Shown: positions 17,991-26,580 of the stretch, one piece after another
Position numbering within the stretch: position 1 is the stretch's first letter
How the letters are laid out: every line of letters starts with the position of its first letter
Origin: JAFGCY01 sp964609245
GTDB lineage: Bacteria; 4484-113; JAFGCY01
Direction of reading: 5' to 3'
Assembly: GCA_964609245.1 (NCBI GenBank)
Contig: CAZSSB010000003.1
Location: 62,001-126,000, forward strand
DNA length: 64,000 nt
Notes under the pieces: generated by a model
Seen by the model: the letters and a program-made list of their open reading frames with translations, nothing else
Databases searched by the model: none
What the model was told of the DNA's origin: nothing
Program-made: the position numbers and the translations under genes

Positions 17991-18919
17991 TCGCCCGCCG
18001 GCGGCGGTGGGGCCTGGCTGACAATCCGGTTCTTCTTCATCCGCACCTCGTTGCCGGCCTCGTTGAAGGCCACGCCGTCCATCAGCGACTGAATCAGCAG
18101 CAGGCCGCGACCGCTGCTGCGGAACAGCTCCTCCGGGTCAGTGCTCTGCGTCCGAGCTTGGTGGTCGAAGCCGGGTCCCTCGTCGCGGATCGCCACGGAC
18201 ATCTCCTCCTCGGAGATCACCAGGTTGACGCGGATCTTCTTGTCGCGGTTCTGCGGATCCTCCATGCACCCCAGCAGGAAGTCACGCCACTCCTGCTGGC
18301 CGTGCTCCAGGTACTTGGTCTTGGTGTCGCCGCTGATGCCGAGATTGCCATGCTCGAACGCGTTGGTCAGCGCCTCGTAGAGGCAGACCTTGACGTCGTG
18401 CAGATCCTCATCGCTGACCAGCCAGCGCGCCCTGAGGTGGGAGAAGATGTAGTTGATCACGGTGTTGAGCAGGTCGAACTCGTTGGGGACCTCGAGATTG
18501 ATATCCTCGTGGGCGATGTACTTGATAATCTCGCGTTGGTCGGCCTCTTCCGCCATCTTGCGGAAGGTCTTGTCGATGGTCTCCAGCACCTCATTGATGT
18601 CGAAGGGCTTCTTGATGAAGTCCTCTGCGCCAAGGTGGATCGCCTCGATCGCGTCGTCCAGCGTTCCGTAGCCGGTGATGATGATCACCGGAATGCCGGG
18701 CTCGATCGCCTTGAGATTGCGCAATAGCTCGATCCCGTTCATCTCCTTCATCAGCAGGTCGGAGATGACCAGGTCCACCGGCTGCTCCTTGAACATGTCC
18801 AGCGCCACAACGCCGTCATCCGCGGTGAAAACCCGATAGGCCGTGGTCTGCTCCAGCTTGCGGCGCAGCACGTTGCGGATGATCTCTTCGTCGTCAACAA
18901 TGAGGATTGACTTGGCCAT
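17987..18919 (-). CDS. Response regulator fused to RsbW-type serine kinase/ATPase
   Basis: 310 aa cytoplasmic. The receiver domain (residues 4-120) has acidic pocket Asp9/Asp10, phospho-acceptor Asp54 (DLVISD) and Lys104 (FIKKPF). A HATPase_c of the RsbW/anti-sigma type follows (about 150-300), with N-box EALTNAFEHGN, G1 IRDEGPGFD and G2 SSGRGLLLIQSLMD. Such proteins link phosphosignals to partner-switching. No anti-anti-sigma gene lies beside it. Start is ATG 18919 just before AKSILIVDDEE. It converges on the degenerate sensor, sharing a CTAG that contains both stops. Confidence 0.9.
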   Translation of the reverse strand: MAKSILIVDDEEIIRNVLRRKLEQTTAYRVFTADDGVVALDMFKEQPVDLVISDLLMKEMNGIELLRNLKAIEPGIPVIIITGYGTLDDAIEAIHLGAEDFIKKPFDINEVLETIDKTFRKMAEEADQREIIKYIAHEDINLEVPNEFDLLNTVINYIFSHLRARWLVSDEDLHDVKVCLYEALTNAFEHGNLGISGDTKTKYLEHGQQEWRDFLLGCMEDPQNRDKKIRVNLVISEEEMSVAIRDEGPGFDHQARTQSTDPEELFRSSGRGLLLIQSLMDGVAFNEAGNEVRMKKNRIVSQAPPPPAGD

Positions 18920-18943
18920 AGCGCTGCTGCTCGTTGGACTCGT

Positions 18944-18949
18944 ATTATA
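18944..18949 (-). promoter_or_regulatory. -10 box of response regulator gene
   Basis: TATAAT on the minus strand, 24 nt before the ATG, giving a leader of about 17 nt. Confidence 0.5.
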
Positions 18950-18996
18950 CCTTTGCGTTGAGTCTGCCGCTGCTCCCACGAGACGTGCCGAGCCGT

Positions 18997-19002
18997 TATA
19001 CT
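18997..19002 (+). promoter_or_regulatory. -10 box of leaderless small gene
   Basis: TATACT followed by only 5 nt and the ATG at 19008, so the transcript should begin at or within the start codon. Confidence 0.5.
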
Positions 19003-19007
19003 CAAGT

Positions 19008-19253
19008 ATGGTGCCCGGCGGCGATGAACTCTGGCTGACGGTTTTCGGTGGGCTGATCGTGTTGGCGATCATTGCCTTCCTGCGCATTCAGTCCTACATG
19101 GAGGATCCCCGCCGCGCGGAGTTCAACGAGTGGTGGTTTGCCCGCTTCGAGGAGCGGCAGCGCCGACGCTACCACGACCGGCGGCTCCGGTGGCGCATCC
19201 ACGTGCTCGACGGGGCGTTTCGGGTGCGGGACGGGCGGCGGATGGCGCGCTGA
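19008..19253 (+). CDS. Small single-span membrane protein (paralog a)
   Basis: 81 aa. One N-terminal membrane helix (LWLTVFGGLIVLAIIAFLRI, about 8-27) is followed by IQSYMEDPRRAEF and a very Arg- and Trp-rich cytoplasmic tail. It shares the order helix, IQ-x-Y-x3-PRR, basic tail with the next gene, so the two are paralogs. The -10 box is 5 nt before the ATG. Function unknown; the tail could bind nucleic acid or anionic lipid. Confidence 0.65.
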   Translation: MVPGGDELWLTVFGGLIVLAIIAFLRIQSYMEDPRRAEFNEWWFARFEERQRRRYHDRRLRWRIHVLDGAFRVRDGRRMAR

Positions 19254-19296
19254 ACCTCCGGGCGTGCCGCGGAGTCTGATATGTGCGGCCAACCGC

Positions 19297-19302
19297 TATA
19301 CT
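19297..19302 (+). promoter_or_regulatory. -10 box of second small gene
   Basis: TATACT, then 9 nt (GGGGGTGCC) and the ATG at 19312. The promoter sequence and placement mirror the first small gene. Confidence 0.45.
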
Positions 19303-19311
19303 GGGGGTGCC

Positions 19312-19614
19312 ATGTACACGCTGGAGTTTCTGATCGATCCGCAGGCACAGGCCAGTCTGGAACTGGTGTGGTGGGCGCTGGCGCTGGGCGCCGCCCTGCT
19401 CGTGTTCATCAATATCCAGGTCTACTACGCTAATCCGCGGCGTCGAGATTTGGAGCGCAGCTGGGCCCAGGCGTTCGAGGCGGCTCAGCTGCAGCGCTAC
19501 GCCGACAGCGACATCGAGTGGCGGGCCAAAGACCTGAACCTGCATTTCGGCCACCAGCTGACGGGCCGGAATACTCTCGACGAGTGGTTCGATTCCAAGA
19601 TGTCGGTGTTCTGA
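19312..19614 (+). CDS. Small single-span membrane protein (paralog b)
   Basis: 100 aa. A membrane helix (LVWWALALGAALLVFINIQV, about 18-38) is followed by YYANPRRRDLERSWAQAFEAAQ and a mixed-charge tail ending DEWFDSKMSVF. Paralogous to the preceding 81-aa gene by architecture and the IQVYYANPRR versus IQSYMEDPRR motif. The ATG follows a -10 box closely. It ends one base before the rnfA stop on the opposite strand. Function unknown. Confidence 0.65.
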   Translation: MYTLEFLIDPQAQASLELVWWALALGAALLVFINIQVYYANPRRRDLERSWAQAFEAAQLQRYADSDIEWRAKDLNLHFGHQLTGRNTLDEWFDSKMSVF

Positions 19615-19615
19615 G

Positions 19616-20200
19616 CTAGCCGCCCAGTCCGGCGAAGCCCTGAAAGGCCATCGCGACGATGCCCGCGATGACCAGGGCGATCGGCACACCCTCCATTGCC
19701 TTGGGCACCTCCATCAGTTCCATCCTCTCGCGGATGCCGGCGAAGATCACAATCGCCAGGATGAAGCCGATCGCCGAGCCGAAGGCGAACAGCAGCGCGA
19801 CCGGGTAGTTGTATTCGTTCTGGATCGCCAGCAGCGCCACGCCCAGGATTGCGCAGTTGGTGGTGATCAGCGGCAGGTAGATTCCCAGCGCGTCGAACAG
19901 GCCCTTGGCCACCTTGCGCAGCACGATCTCGACCAGCTGGACCAGTGAGGCGATCACCAGAATGAAGGCCAGCGTACGCAGATAGCCCAGGTCGAGCGGG
20001 ACGAGCACCAGATGGTAGATCGGCCAGGTCACGGCGACGGCCAGCGTCATCACGAAGGTGACTGCGAAGCCCATGCCCAGGGCGGTGTCCAGCTTCTTGG
20101 AGACACCCAGGTAGGGGCAGATCCCCAGGAACTGCTGGAAGATGACGTTGTTGACCAGGATCGCTCCCAGTACCAGCATCAGGATCTCTGCTACGCCCAT
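19616..20200 (-). CDS. rnfA: Ion-translocating oxidoreductase subunit RnfA
   Basis: 194 aa integral membrane subunit of the Rnf complex, which couples electron flow between ferredoxin and NAD+ to Na+ or H+ transport. Six hydrophobic helices. Family motifs are NNVIFQQFLGICPYLGVSKK, near the N-terminus, and LPLITTNCAILGVALL, with the paired Cys that in RnfA/RnfE hold a membrane 2Fe-2S cluster. It overlaps rnfE (TAATG). Last gene of the operon. Confidence 0.95.
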   Translation of the reverse strand: MGVAEILMLVLGAILVNNVIFQQFLGICPYLGVSKKLDTALGMGFAVTFVMTLAVAVTWPIYHLVLVPLDLGYLRTLAFILVIASLVQLVEIVLRKVAKGLFDALGIYLPLITTNCAILGVALLAIQNEYNYPVALLFAFGSAIGFILAIVIFAGIRERMELMEVPKAMEGVPIALVIAGIVAMAFQGFAGLGG

Positions 20201-20856
20201 TACGCCGCACCTCCCTTGGCCAGCCGCGCCTCACGCTCGCGCGACTTTCTCAGCTCCTCTTGTCGCTGGGTGATTGCGTTCATGCCGGCGATCAGCAGCC
20301 CCAGCGTGATGAACGCTCCCGGTGGCAGGATCATGATGATCCAGGGGTGGGCGGTGAAGGGCGGGACCGGAAACCCCAGCCAGGTGCCGTTGCCCAGAAT
20401 CTCACGGACGGTGCCGACGGCCACGAGCGCGAAGGTGAAGCCGATTCCCATCCCCAGCGCGTCGATCATCGACATGAAGATGCCGTTCTTCGAGGCGAAG
20501 GCCTCGGCGCGTCCCAGGATGATGCAGTTGACCACGATCAGCGGCACGAAGACCCCCAGGCTCTTGCTAAGCTCGAAGAAGAAGCCTTGCAGCACCAGGT
20601 CGACGATGGTGACGAAGGCCGCGATCACCACGATGAAGCACGGGATGCGCATCCGCGGCGGGATGATCTTGCGCAGCAGGCTGACCACGATGTTGCTGCA
20701 CAGCAGCACGAAGGTCGCCGCCGCCCCCATCCCCAGTCCGTTCTCGACGCTGGTGGTGACCGCCAGCACCGGGCAGAGCCCCAGCAGCAGCCTGAGGACC
20801 GGGTTGTCCTTCCATATTCCCTTCATGAACTCAGCGGAGACGCTGCTAGTTGCCAC
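20200..20856 (-). CDS. rnfE: Ion-translocating oxidoreductase subunit RnfE
   Basis: 218 aa, six membrane helices, homologous to RnfA. It shows NPVLRLLLGLCPVLAVTTSV and VFVPLIVVNCIILGRAEAFA, with the two cluster-holding Cys. GTG at 20856 is chosen because GAGGAGG sits just upstream; the ATG at 20826 is an alternative. It overlaps the end of rnfG. The C-terminal tail is Arg/Glu-rich and cytoplasmic. Confidence 0.93.
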   Translation of the reverse strand: MATSSVSAEFMKGIWKDNPVLRLLLGLCPVLAVTTSVENGLGMGAAATFVLLCSNIVVSLLRKIIPPRMRIPCFIVVIAAFVTIVDLVLQGFFFELSKSLGVFVPLIVVNCIILGRAEAFASKNGIFMSMIDALGMGIGFTFALVAVGTVREILGNGTWLGFPVPPFTAHPWIIMILPPGAFITLGLLIAGMNAITQRQEELRKSREREARLAKGGAA

Positions 20857-21658
20857 TTCCCACCTCCTCGGCGGCAGGTGCCTCTGCCGCGTCCGGCTCC
20901 ATGGTTTCCTCCGCGACCGCCAACTCCTCTTCGGCCGCCATGGTTGGGGCTGCCTCGGTCGCACCCGGCTGCTCAGCGGTGTCCGTGGGCCGTGACGCGA
21001 ACTCCTTGATGCCGCCGGCGGACTCGAACGCCCCGATACCCTGGCTCAGCGCGCTGCAGACGGCGCGGCTGGTGATCGTCGCGCCGGTAACCGCGTCGAT
21101 CTCGCCGCCGTCCTTGGCGACCATGAAGCTGTAGTCAAGCGGCTTGCCGTCGAACTGGTCGATATAGGGCGACTCGGCCGCCTTGCTGCCGAGGCCCGGC
21201 GTTTCGGCGCTTTCCAGCACGCGCACGCGCTCAATCGTGCCGTCGGGCGCGATGCCGAAGACGATCGAGAAGTAGCCGGAGTAGCCAGTCTTGACCGCGC
21301 TGGTCATCCCGAAGCCCGAGGCCGCGCCCTCGTGCTCGCCGACGTACAGCCTGACGTCCTCGCTCAGTTCCTGCTCAGTCGCCAGGATGTCGTTGCCGAA
21401 GGCCGGCATCACCTGGGTCAGCTTGTCCTGCTTGTCCTTGCGCTTGGCCTCGGCGATCGGCTCCTCCGTGACGGCGTAGACCATCGCCAGCAGCAGCCCC
21501 ATCACGGCGGCGATCAGGACGGGCGGCAGCATGATCAGCGGGCTGATTGTGGCGGCTCCGCTGCTCTGCGCCAGCGCCTCGCCGATCTGCTCGCGCGCCT
21601 CGCTGATCTCCTCGTGCTCCGGTGGCTGCACGCTTCTCTGCTGCTCTTGCTCAGGCAC
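20846..21658 (-). CDS. rnfG: Ion-translocating oxidoreductase subunit RnfG
   Basis: About 270 aa. A cytoplasmic N-tail, one membrane helix (about 40-62) and a periplasmic FMN-binding domain. The covalent FMN site is DAVTGATITSRAV (flavin on the second Thr of TGAT). The C-terminal 55 residues are Ala/Glu/Thr-rich and beyond the normal family length. GTG at 21658 chosen for GAGGTGAGG upstream; GTG 21667 is possible. It overlaps rnfD. Confidence 0.92.
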   Translation of the reverse strand: MPEQEQQRSVQPPEHEEISEAREQIGEALAQSSGAATISPLIMLPPVLIAAVMGLLLAMVYAVTEEPIAEAKRKDKQDKLTQVMPAFGNDILATEQELSEDVRLYVGEHEGAASGFGMTSAVKTGYSGYFSIVFGIAPDGTIERVRVLESAETPGLGSKAAESPYIDQFDGKPLDYSFMVAKDGGEIDAVTGATITSRAVCSALSQGIGAFESAGGIKEFASRPTDTAEQPGATEAAPTMAAEEELAVAEETMEPDAAEAPAAEEVGSGN

Positions 21659-22712
21659 TGGCCTCACCTCGCAGTACTGTCTCCGCGCCGAACTTGCGCG
21701 GCTTGGTATAGCGGTCGATCAGCGGCGTCAGGCCGTTCATGATCAGGATCGCGAAGCTGACGCCCTCGGGGAACGATCCGAACAGGCGGATCAGCGCCGT
21801 GATCAGCCCGCAGCCGATGCCGAAGATGATCATGCCCTTGGCGCTGACCGGACTGGTCACCATGTCTGTCGCCATGAAGAATGCGCCGAGGATCAGGCCG
21901 GCGCTGAGTACGTGCAGGATGGGATTGGCGTAGTAGTTGGGATTGACCAGCCACATGATGCCGGTCAGCACGAACACGGTGACAACATACGTGACCGGCA
22001 CGTGCCAGCTGATGTAGCCGCGCCAGAACAGCAGTCCCGCGCCGATCAGCAGCAGCAGCGCGCTGGTTTCGCCCAGACTGCCGCCGGTGTTGCCGATCAG
22101 CATCGACCACAGCGAGGTCCCGCTCTGGGCCATCCAGTCCAGGAACGCCTGCAGGCCATCGCTCTTGATCATGCCCAGCGGGGTGGCGCCGGTCACCGCG
22201 TCGAGATTGTCCGCGGCGAGGCTGGGCAGGTCCATGAACTGCGCACCGCTTCTCGGGTAAAGCCACGTGGTCATCTCCGCCGGGAACGCCAGGAGCAGGA
22301 ACACCCGAGCTACCAGCGCCGGGTTGAAGATGTTCTGGCCCAGCCCGCCGAACAGGTGCTTGCCGAGCAGCATCGCCACCAGCGCGCCGATCAGAACCAG
22401 CCACCACGGCGATGTGGCCGGCAGGTTCAGCGCCAGCAGCACTCCGGTCACCACCGCGCTGCCGTCCAGCGACATGCTCATCGCCTTGCGGGCATCGATG
22501 CGCAGCCTGAGTAGTACGTATTCGAAGACCACGCAGCCGATCGTCGCGCCGACGATCACCAGCAGCGCCCGCAGCCCGAAGAACCAGCAGGCGGCCAGCA
22601 TCGCGGGCGCCAGCGACAGCACCACCGTCCACATTACGTGCGGCACCTGCTCGCTGCCCAGCGCGTGCGGGCTCGACCTCAGTACCGCCGATTCAACCTT
22701 CACGTCAGCCAA
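21651..22712 (-). CDS. rnfD: Ion-translocating oxidoreductase subunit RnfD
   Basis: 353 aa polytopic membrane subunit with about nine helices and a covalent FMN site at DAVTGATPLG. Other family signatures are KHLFGGLGQNIFNPALVARV and FMATDMVTSPVSAKGMIIFG. It starts at TTG 22712 with AGGGGG 5 nt upstream, which begins at the rnfC stop. RnfD binds the membrane ion pathway and accepts electrons from the RnfG flavin side. Confidence 0.94.
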   Translation of the reverse strand: MADVKVESAVLRSSPHALGSEQVPHVMWTVVLSLAPAMLAACWFFGLRALLVIVGATIGCVVFEYVLLRLRIDARKAMSMSLDGSAVVTGVLLALNLPATSPWWLVLIGALVAMLLGKHLFGGLGQNIFNPALVARVFLLLAFPAEMTTWLYPRSGAQFMDLPSLAADNLDAVTGATPLGMIKSDGLQAFLDWMAQSGTSLWSMLIGNTGGSLGETSALLLLIGAGLLFWRGYISWHVPVTYVVTVFVLTGIMWLVNPNYYANPILHVLSAGLILGAFFMATDMVTSPVSAKGMIIFGIGCGLITALIRLFGSFPEGVSFAILIMNGLTPLIDRYTKPRKFGAETVLRGEASA

Positions 22713-22721
22713 TACAACCCC

Positions 22722-24095
22722 CTAACTCTTCGCCGCCTCGGCTTCCTGTTGTTTCTGCTTCGCCTGCGCGCGCCGGCGCATCCGGTTCAGTTCCCACTTC
22801 GCCAGCCTGATCCAGTGAACCAGGCGGCGGTTGCTGGGGCAGATGTAGGCGCAGGTGCCGCATTCGATGCAGTCCAGCGCGTCGGTGGCTTCCTCGAAGC
22901 GGCCACGCATCGCCAGGCCCATCAGCTCCGTCGGCACGAGACCCATCGGGCAGCCGGCCACGCAGCGCCCGCAGCGGATACAGGGATCTTCCTCGGGCAG
23001 CCGGACTTCATCCGGCGCGAGGAACAGGATGCCGCTGGTGGCCTTGGTGGTCGGCTCCGTGATGTCGCTGGTGGCACGGCCCATCATCGGCCCGCCCATC
23101 ACCACCTCGGCGACGTCACCCTTCAGCCCGCCGCAGAAGTCGAGCAGCGTTTTGACGCTGGTGCCCATCGGCACCAGCACGTTCTGCGGACGGGCCACCG
23201 CGTGGCCCGAGACGGTCACCAGCCGCCGCATCAGCGGACGGTCGTACTGCAGCGCCTCGTATACGGCCGCGGCGGTCGCGACGTTCTGCACCACGACGCC
23301 GACGCTGAAGGGCAGCTTGCCCGGCGGGACGCGGCGGCCGACCGCGGCTTCGATCAACTGCTTCTCCGAGCCCTGTGGATAGCGCGTTCTGCAGCGCAGG
23401 ATCTCGATGCCGGGCAGTCCCTCGGCGGCCGCGCTCATCACCGCGAACGACTGCGGCTTGTTGTCCTCGATCCCGATGTAAGCGCGCTCGATGCCGGCCG
23501 ACTTCATCAGCGCCCGCGTACCCTCCAGCACCTGCACGGGATGATTGCGCATCAGGCAGTCGTCGGCGGTCAGGTAGGGTTCGCACTCCGCGCCGTTGAT
23601 GATCAGCACGTCGAGAGTGACGCCCGGCGGCGGGCTGAGCTTGACGTGCGTCGGAAACGCCGCGCCGCCCATGCCCACCAGTCCGGCATCCTTGATCTTG
23701 TCGATGATCTGTTTGGCCTCAAGGCCAGCCAGATCGAGCGGCGGCGGGTTGTGCTCATAGCCGACCACCGGCTCGGCGTCGTCGGCGGGCTTGATCACCA
23801 CCGACGGGCTGTTGACCGGTCCGATGTGGACCTTGTCCTGCGAGCGCACCACGCCCTTGAGGGGCGTATGGATGTTGGCGGAGACGAACCCGCCGGCCTC
23901 GGCGATCAGCTGGCCGGCCTTCACCTCATCGCGGTTCTTGACCACCGCCTTGGCCGGGGCGCCGAGGTGCTGACTCAGTGCGATCACCAGCTGCTCGGGA
24001 TTGGGCAGGACGCTGTAGGTACTGGGATCACACAGCTCCTTGTGCTCCGGCGGATGCGTGCCGCCGCGTCTGAAGGTCGCTCCCCTGCCACTCAT
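22722..24095 (-). CDS. rnfC: Ion-translocating oxidoreductase subunit RnfC
   Basis: 457 aa cytoplasmic NADH/FMN-binding subunit. N-terminal RnfC barrel-sandwich (AGQLIAEAGGFVSANIHTPL), FMN/NADH domain (GMGGAAFPTHVKL, IINGAECEPYLTADDCLM), SLBB region, then two 4Fe-4S motifs CIRCGRCVAGCP and CIECGTCAYICP. The C-terminus is Lys/Gln/Ala-rich. ATG 24095 overlaps the rnfB stop as TGATG and has GAGGAGG upstream. Confidence 0.95.
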   Translation of the reverse strand: MSGRGATFRRGGTHPPEHKELCDPSTYSVLPNPEQLVIALSQHLGAPAKAVVKNRDEVKAGQLIAEAGGFVSANIHTPLKGVVRSQDKVHIGPVNSPSVVIKPADDAEPVVGYEHNPPPLDLAGLEAKQIIDKIKDAGLVGMGGAAFPTHVKLSPPPGVTLDVLIINGAECEPYLTADDCLMRNHPVQVLEGTRALMKSAGIERAYIGIEDNKPQSFAVMSAAAEGLPGIEILRCRTRYPQGSEKQLIEAAVGRRVPPGKLPFSVGVVVQNVATAAAVYEALQYDRPLMRRLVTVSGHAVARPQNVLVPMGTSVKTLLDFCGGLKGDVAEVVMGGPMMGRATSDITEPTTKATSGILFLAPDEVRLPEEDPCIRCGRCVAGCPMGLVPTELMGLAMRGRFEEATDALDCIECGTCAYICPSNRRLVHWIRLAKWELNRMRRRAQAKQKQQEAEAAKS

Positions 24096-25396
24096 CACTG
24101 CGCCTCCTCACCGGTCTGGCTACCGGCGATCTCCGCCGGATCGTGTTCGGCCGCCTTTGACGCCGGGTCGAGCGCGGCCAGTTTGGCCTTGAATCCCGCC
24201 TCGATCTTGGGCAGCCGCTTGGCGTATTCCGGATCATTCTCGGCCTTGGCCCGGGCATCGTCCAATGCCTGCTGGATCTTCTGCCGCTTGGCCTCCAGCT
24301 CCGGATCGACCGCCGGTGCCGCGCCCGGCGGCGGACCAAGCTCCTCCAGTTTCTTAAGGAAGCCCGCTTCGATCTTGGGTAGTTTCTTGGCGTACTCGGG
24401 ATCGGCGGCCGCCTTGGCGCGGGCGTCGTCCAGTCCCTGCTGGAACTTGGCGCGCTTGGCGGCGGTCTCGGGGTCTTCACCGCCGGCCGCCAACTCCGCC
24501 TGCCGCTGCTTCTCGGCCTCGGCCTTCTCGCGGGCGCGCTCCGTCCACAGCGCCTCGGCGATGGTGTCGAAGCCCTGCTTCAGGTCCTCCTCGGTGACCA
24601 TGAACTCCGCCAGATCACGGACCTTGATGAGGTGGCGCGGGCAGGCCACCACGCACTCGTAGCACTGCGTGCACTTCTCGTAGTTGATTTCCGCCAGGTT
24701 GTCATTGAACCAGATCGCGTCGCTGGGGCAGACCTTGACGCATTTCTGGCAGCCGATGCAGCCGATCTCGCAGACCTTGCTGACCACCTTGCCGCTGTCC
24801 AGGCTCTTGCAGGGGATGAACACCTGCCGCCCCTTGGGGATCATCACGATCAGCTCGCGCGGGCAGGCCTCCACGCACTTGCCGCAGGCCACGCAGTTCT
24901 CGGGGATGATCCGCGCGACGTGGTTGTAGATCTCGATCGCGTCGAACGCGCAGGCTTCGACACAGGTTCCCATCCCGATGCAGCCGTAGGAGCAGACGCG
25001 GTCGACCTGGCCCACCAGATGGGCGGCCCGGCAGTCGTTGATGCCTTGATACAGGCCGTTGAAGCTGGCGCTGCTCTGCAGGCCCTCGCACATCACGTGC
25101 GCGACAACCGGTTCCGCATCCGCCAGCTGTTTTCCCAGCAGCCGCGCGATCTCGGCCATCGCGTCCTGGCTGCAGACCGGACAGGTGCCGTCCTCGCCGG
25201 CTACCAGGGCCTCGGCGAAGGCCTTGCAGCCCGCCTTGCCACAGCCACCGCAGTTGGCGCCGGGCAATAGCTCCTCGACCTGACCGATGCGCGGGTCCTC
25301 GTAGACGTAGAACTTCTTGGCCGCCAGGAGCAGTGCCAGAGAAAGGAGCAGCCCCAGGCCGCCCATCACGCCCGCCGGTATCAATACTTCGATCAT
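24095..25396 (-). CDS. rnfB: Ion-translocating oxidoreductase subunit RnfB with extra C-terminal repeats
   Basis: 433 aa, longer than usual RnfB. One N-terminal membrane helix, the Fe-S motif CGGCGKAGC...CPVC, then four ferredoxin-type clusters (CIGMGTCVEAC, CVACGKCVEAC, CIGCQKCVKVC, CTQCYECVVAC). It receives electrons from ferredoxin. After the clusters come two near-identical helical units of about 41 aa (LDDARAKA, DPEYAKKLPKIEAGF), absent from standard RnfB to my knowledge. Start ATG 25396 before IEVLIPAGVMG. Confidence 0.93.
   Translation of the reverse strand: MIEVLIPAGVMGGLGLLLSLALLLAAKKFYVYEDPRIGQVEELLPGANCGGCGKAGCKAFAEALVAGEDGTCPVCSQDAMAEIARLLGKQLADAEPVVAHVMCEGLQSSASFNGLYQGINDCRAAHLVGQVDRVCSYGCIGMGTCVEACAFDAIEIYNHVARIIPENCVACGKCVEACPRELIVMIPKGRQVFIPCKSLDSGKVVSKVCEIGCIGCQKCVKVCPSDAIWFNDNLAEINYEKCTQCYECVVACPRHLIKVRDLAEFMVTEEDLKQGFDTIAEALWTERAREKAEAEKQRQAELAAGGEDPETAAKRAKFQQGLDDARAKAAADPEYAKKLPKIEAGFLKKLEELGPPPGAAPAVDPELEAKRQKIQQALDDARAKAENDPEYAKRLPKIEAGFKAKLAALDPASKAAEHDPAEIAGSQTGEEAQ
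24177..24300 (-). repeat. RnfB tail repeat, unit 2
   Basis: Encodes about 41 aa, EAKRQKIQQALDDARAK then ENDPEYAKRLPKIEAGFKAK, near-identical to unit 1 at 24340-24463. A tandem in-gene duplication joined by a Pro/Gly/Ala linker. Confidence 0.85.
24340..24463 (-). repeat. RnfB tail repeat, unit 1
   Basis: Encodes AAKRAKFQQGLDDARAK then AADPEYAKKLPKIEAGFLKK. About 80% identical to unit 2 by eye. Predicted charged helical hairpin. Confidence 0.85.
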
Positions 25397-25400
25397 AAGC

Positions 25401-25910
25401 TCACTCGATCTTGTCCAGATGTATCTCGAGTCCACCGTCCCTGGATGCCACCTTGTACAGGTGCACGAACGCCAGGCTGATTCCGATCCCCGCCGCGACG
25501 CCGATCAGGCTGCCGATGTTGCCGTCGATGCCCAGAAAGGCCTCGGCCACCGCGAAGCCGGCGAACGAACCCACCAGCACCAGGAGCGCCGGGATCAGGT
25601 AGAGCACAAATGACGCTCTTACCACCGCCGCCGCGAAGGTGGTGATCCGTACCCGGTCCCCGACGCTGAACCCGCTCGCTTGCACTTCCAGCTGCCGGCC
25701 ACCGAGTTCCGCTACGTGGCAGGACTGCCGTGTCTGACAGGCGTCACAGGCGGTCGGAGTGGCGACCTCGACCACCACCACCGATTCCCGAACTGCCACA
25801 ACGCGTCCCTCGCAGGAGGACTGGGCACGCTCGGCGCCCGCGCCGTCTGGCGCCTGGTCATCCGGATTCCGTCTGCTCATGGCTGCTCGGTCCAGTTCCA
25901 TGCGCCTCAT
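25401..25910 (-). CDS. rseC: RseC/MucC-like SoxR-reducing system protein
   Basis: 169 aa. A Cys-rich head (CDACQTRQSCHV, near residue 55-66), the beta region GRQLEVQASGFSVGDRVRI and two membrane helices (about 93-145), the order seen in RseC. In E. coli RseC aids the Rsx (Rnf) complex that keeps SoxR reduced. Here it heads the rnf operon, 4 bp from rnfB. The start is uncertain: the track start at 25910 or ATG 25880. Confidence 0.85.
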   Translation of the reverse strand: MRRMELDRAAMSRRNPDDQAPDGAGAERAQSSCEGRVVAVRESVVVVEVATPTACDACQTRQSCHVAELGGRQLEVQASGFSVGDRVRITTFAAAVVRASFVLYLIPALLVLVGSFAGFAVAEAFLGIDGNIGSLIGVAAGIGISLAFVHLYKVASRDGGLEIHLDKIE

Positions 25911-26069
25911 GTTGTCTCAGCGCACCGGCAGCGCGCACCGCAGGGACTGATCAGCTGAGACGGGAACCGGCGCCAGTAGAATACCACCACCCGCGCCGCC
26001 GTTCAAGGTATGTGCATATCCGAATGCGATCCGCGCTGGGCAGGCTTTGTCGCCGCTGGCGAGGACACG

Positions 26070-26525
26070 CTAAGGCGTTTGCCGACGGCTGTCGAGGAAG
26101 GTCTGCAGGATGGCGGCGGCGGCCTGAGCGTCCACGGCTGCCCGCGGGCGTTTGCCGCCCCTGTGGGCTTCGCGGTCCCGGGCCAGCGCCTCGGCTGTCG
26201 TGAAGCGTTCATCGACGAAATGCAGTTCGCAGCCGAGTTCAGCGGCGAGCGTGGTGCCCAGCTCGCGGGCGCGGACGGCGGCCTCGCCTTCGCCGCCGTG
26301 CTGGTCCAGTGGCAGGCCGACCACCAGGCCGGCCAGCTGGCGCTGGCCCAGCGCTGCCCGGAGGCGGGTGGCAAGTGTGTGACGCGGTTCGGTGGGTAGT
26401 ACAGATAAAGGCAGGGCCAGCGTGGCGCTGGTATCGGCGACGGCCAGTCCGCAACGCACAATGCCGGGATCAAGACCGAGCCATTGAGTGTCTATCTCAC
26501 TGGTGGGTGGTTTCAGGTTGCACAT
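26070..26525 (-). CDS. ruvX: Putative Holliday junction resolvase / pre-16S rRNA nuclease (YqgF)
   Basis: 151 aa RNase-H-fold protein. Motifs LGLDPGIVRCGLAV (first acidic residue), LVVGLPLDQHGGEG, HFVDERFTTAEA and DAQAAAAILQTFLDS match the YqgF family, whose known role is 16S rRNA 5' end maturation. ATG 26525 is chosen because upstream translation is not family-like and overlaps the divergent lipoprotein promoter. It lies 159 bp upstream of rseC on the same strand. Confidence 0.9.
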   Translation of the reverse strand: MCNLKPPTSEIDTQWLGLDPGIVRCGLAVADTSATLALPLSVLPTEPRHTLATRLRAALGQRQLAGLVVGLPLDQHGGEGEAAVRARELGTTLAAELGCELHFVDERFTTAEALARDREAHRGGKRPRAAVDAQAAAAILQTFLDSRRQTP

Positions 26526-26580
26526 CGGTATGCTGGAGGATAATATTACACCGGTGGCCCCGAACCTTAGCGAGGTGGCA

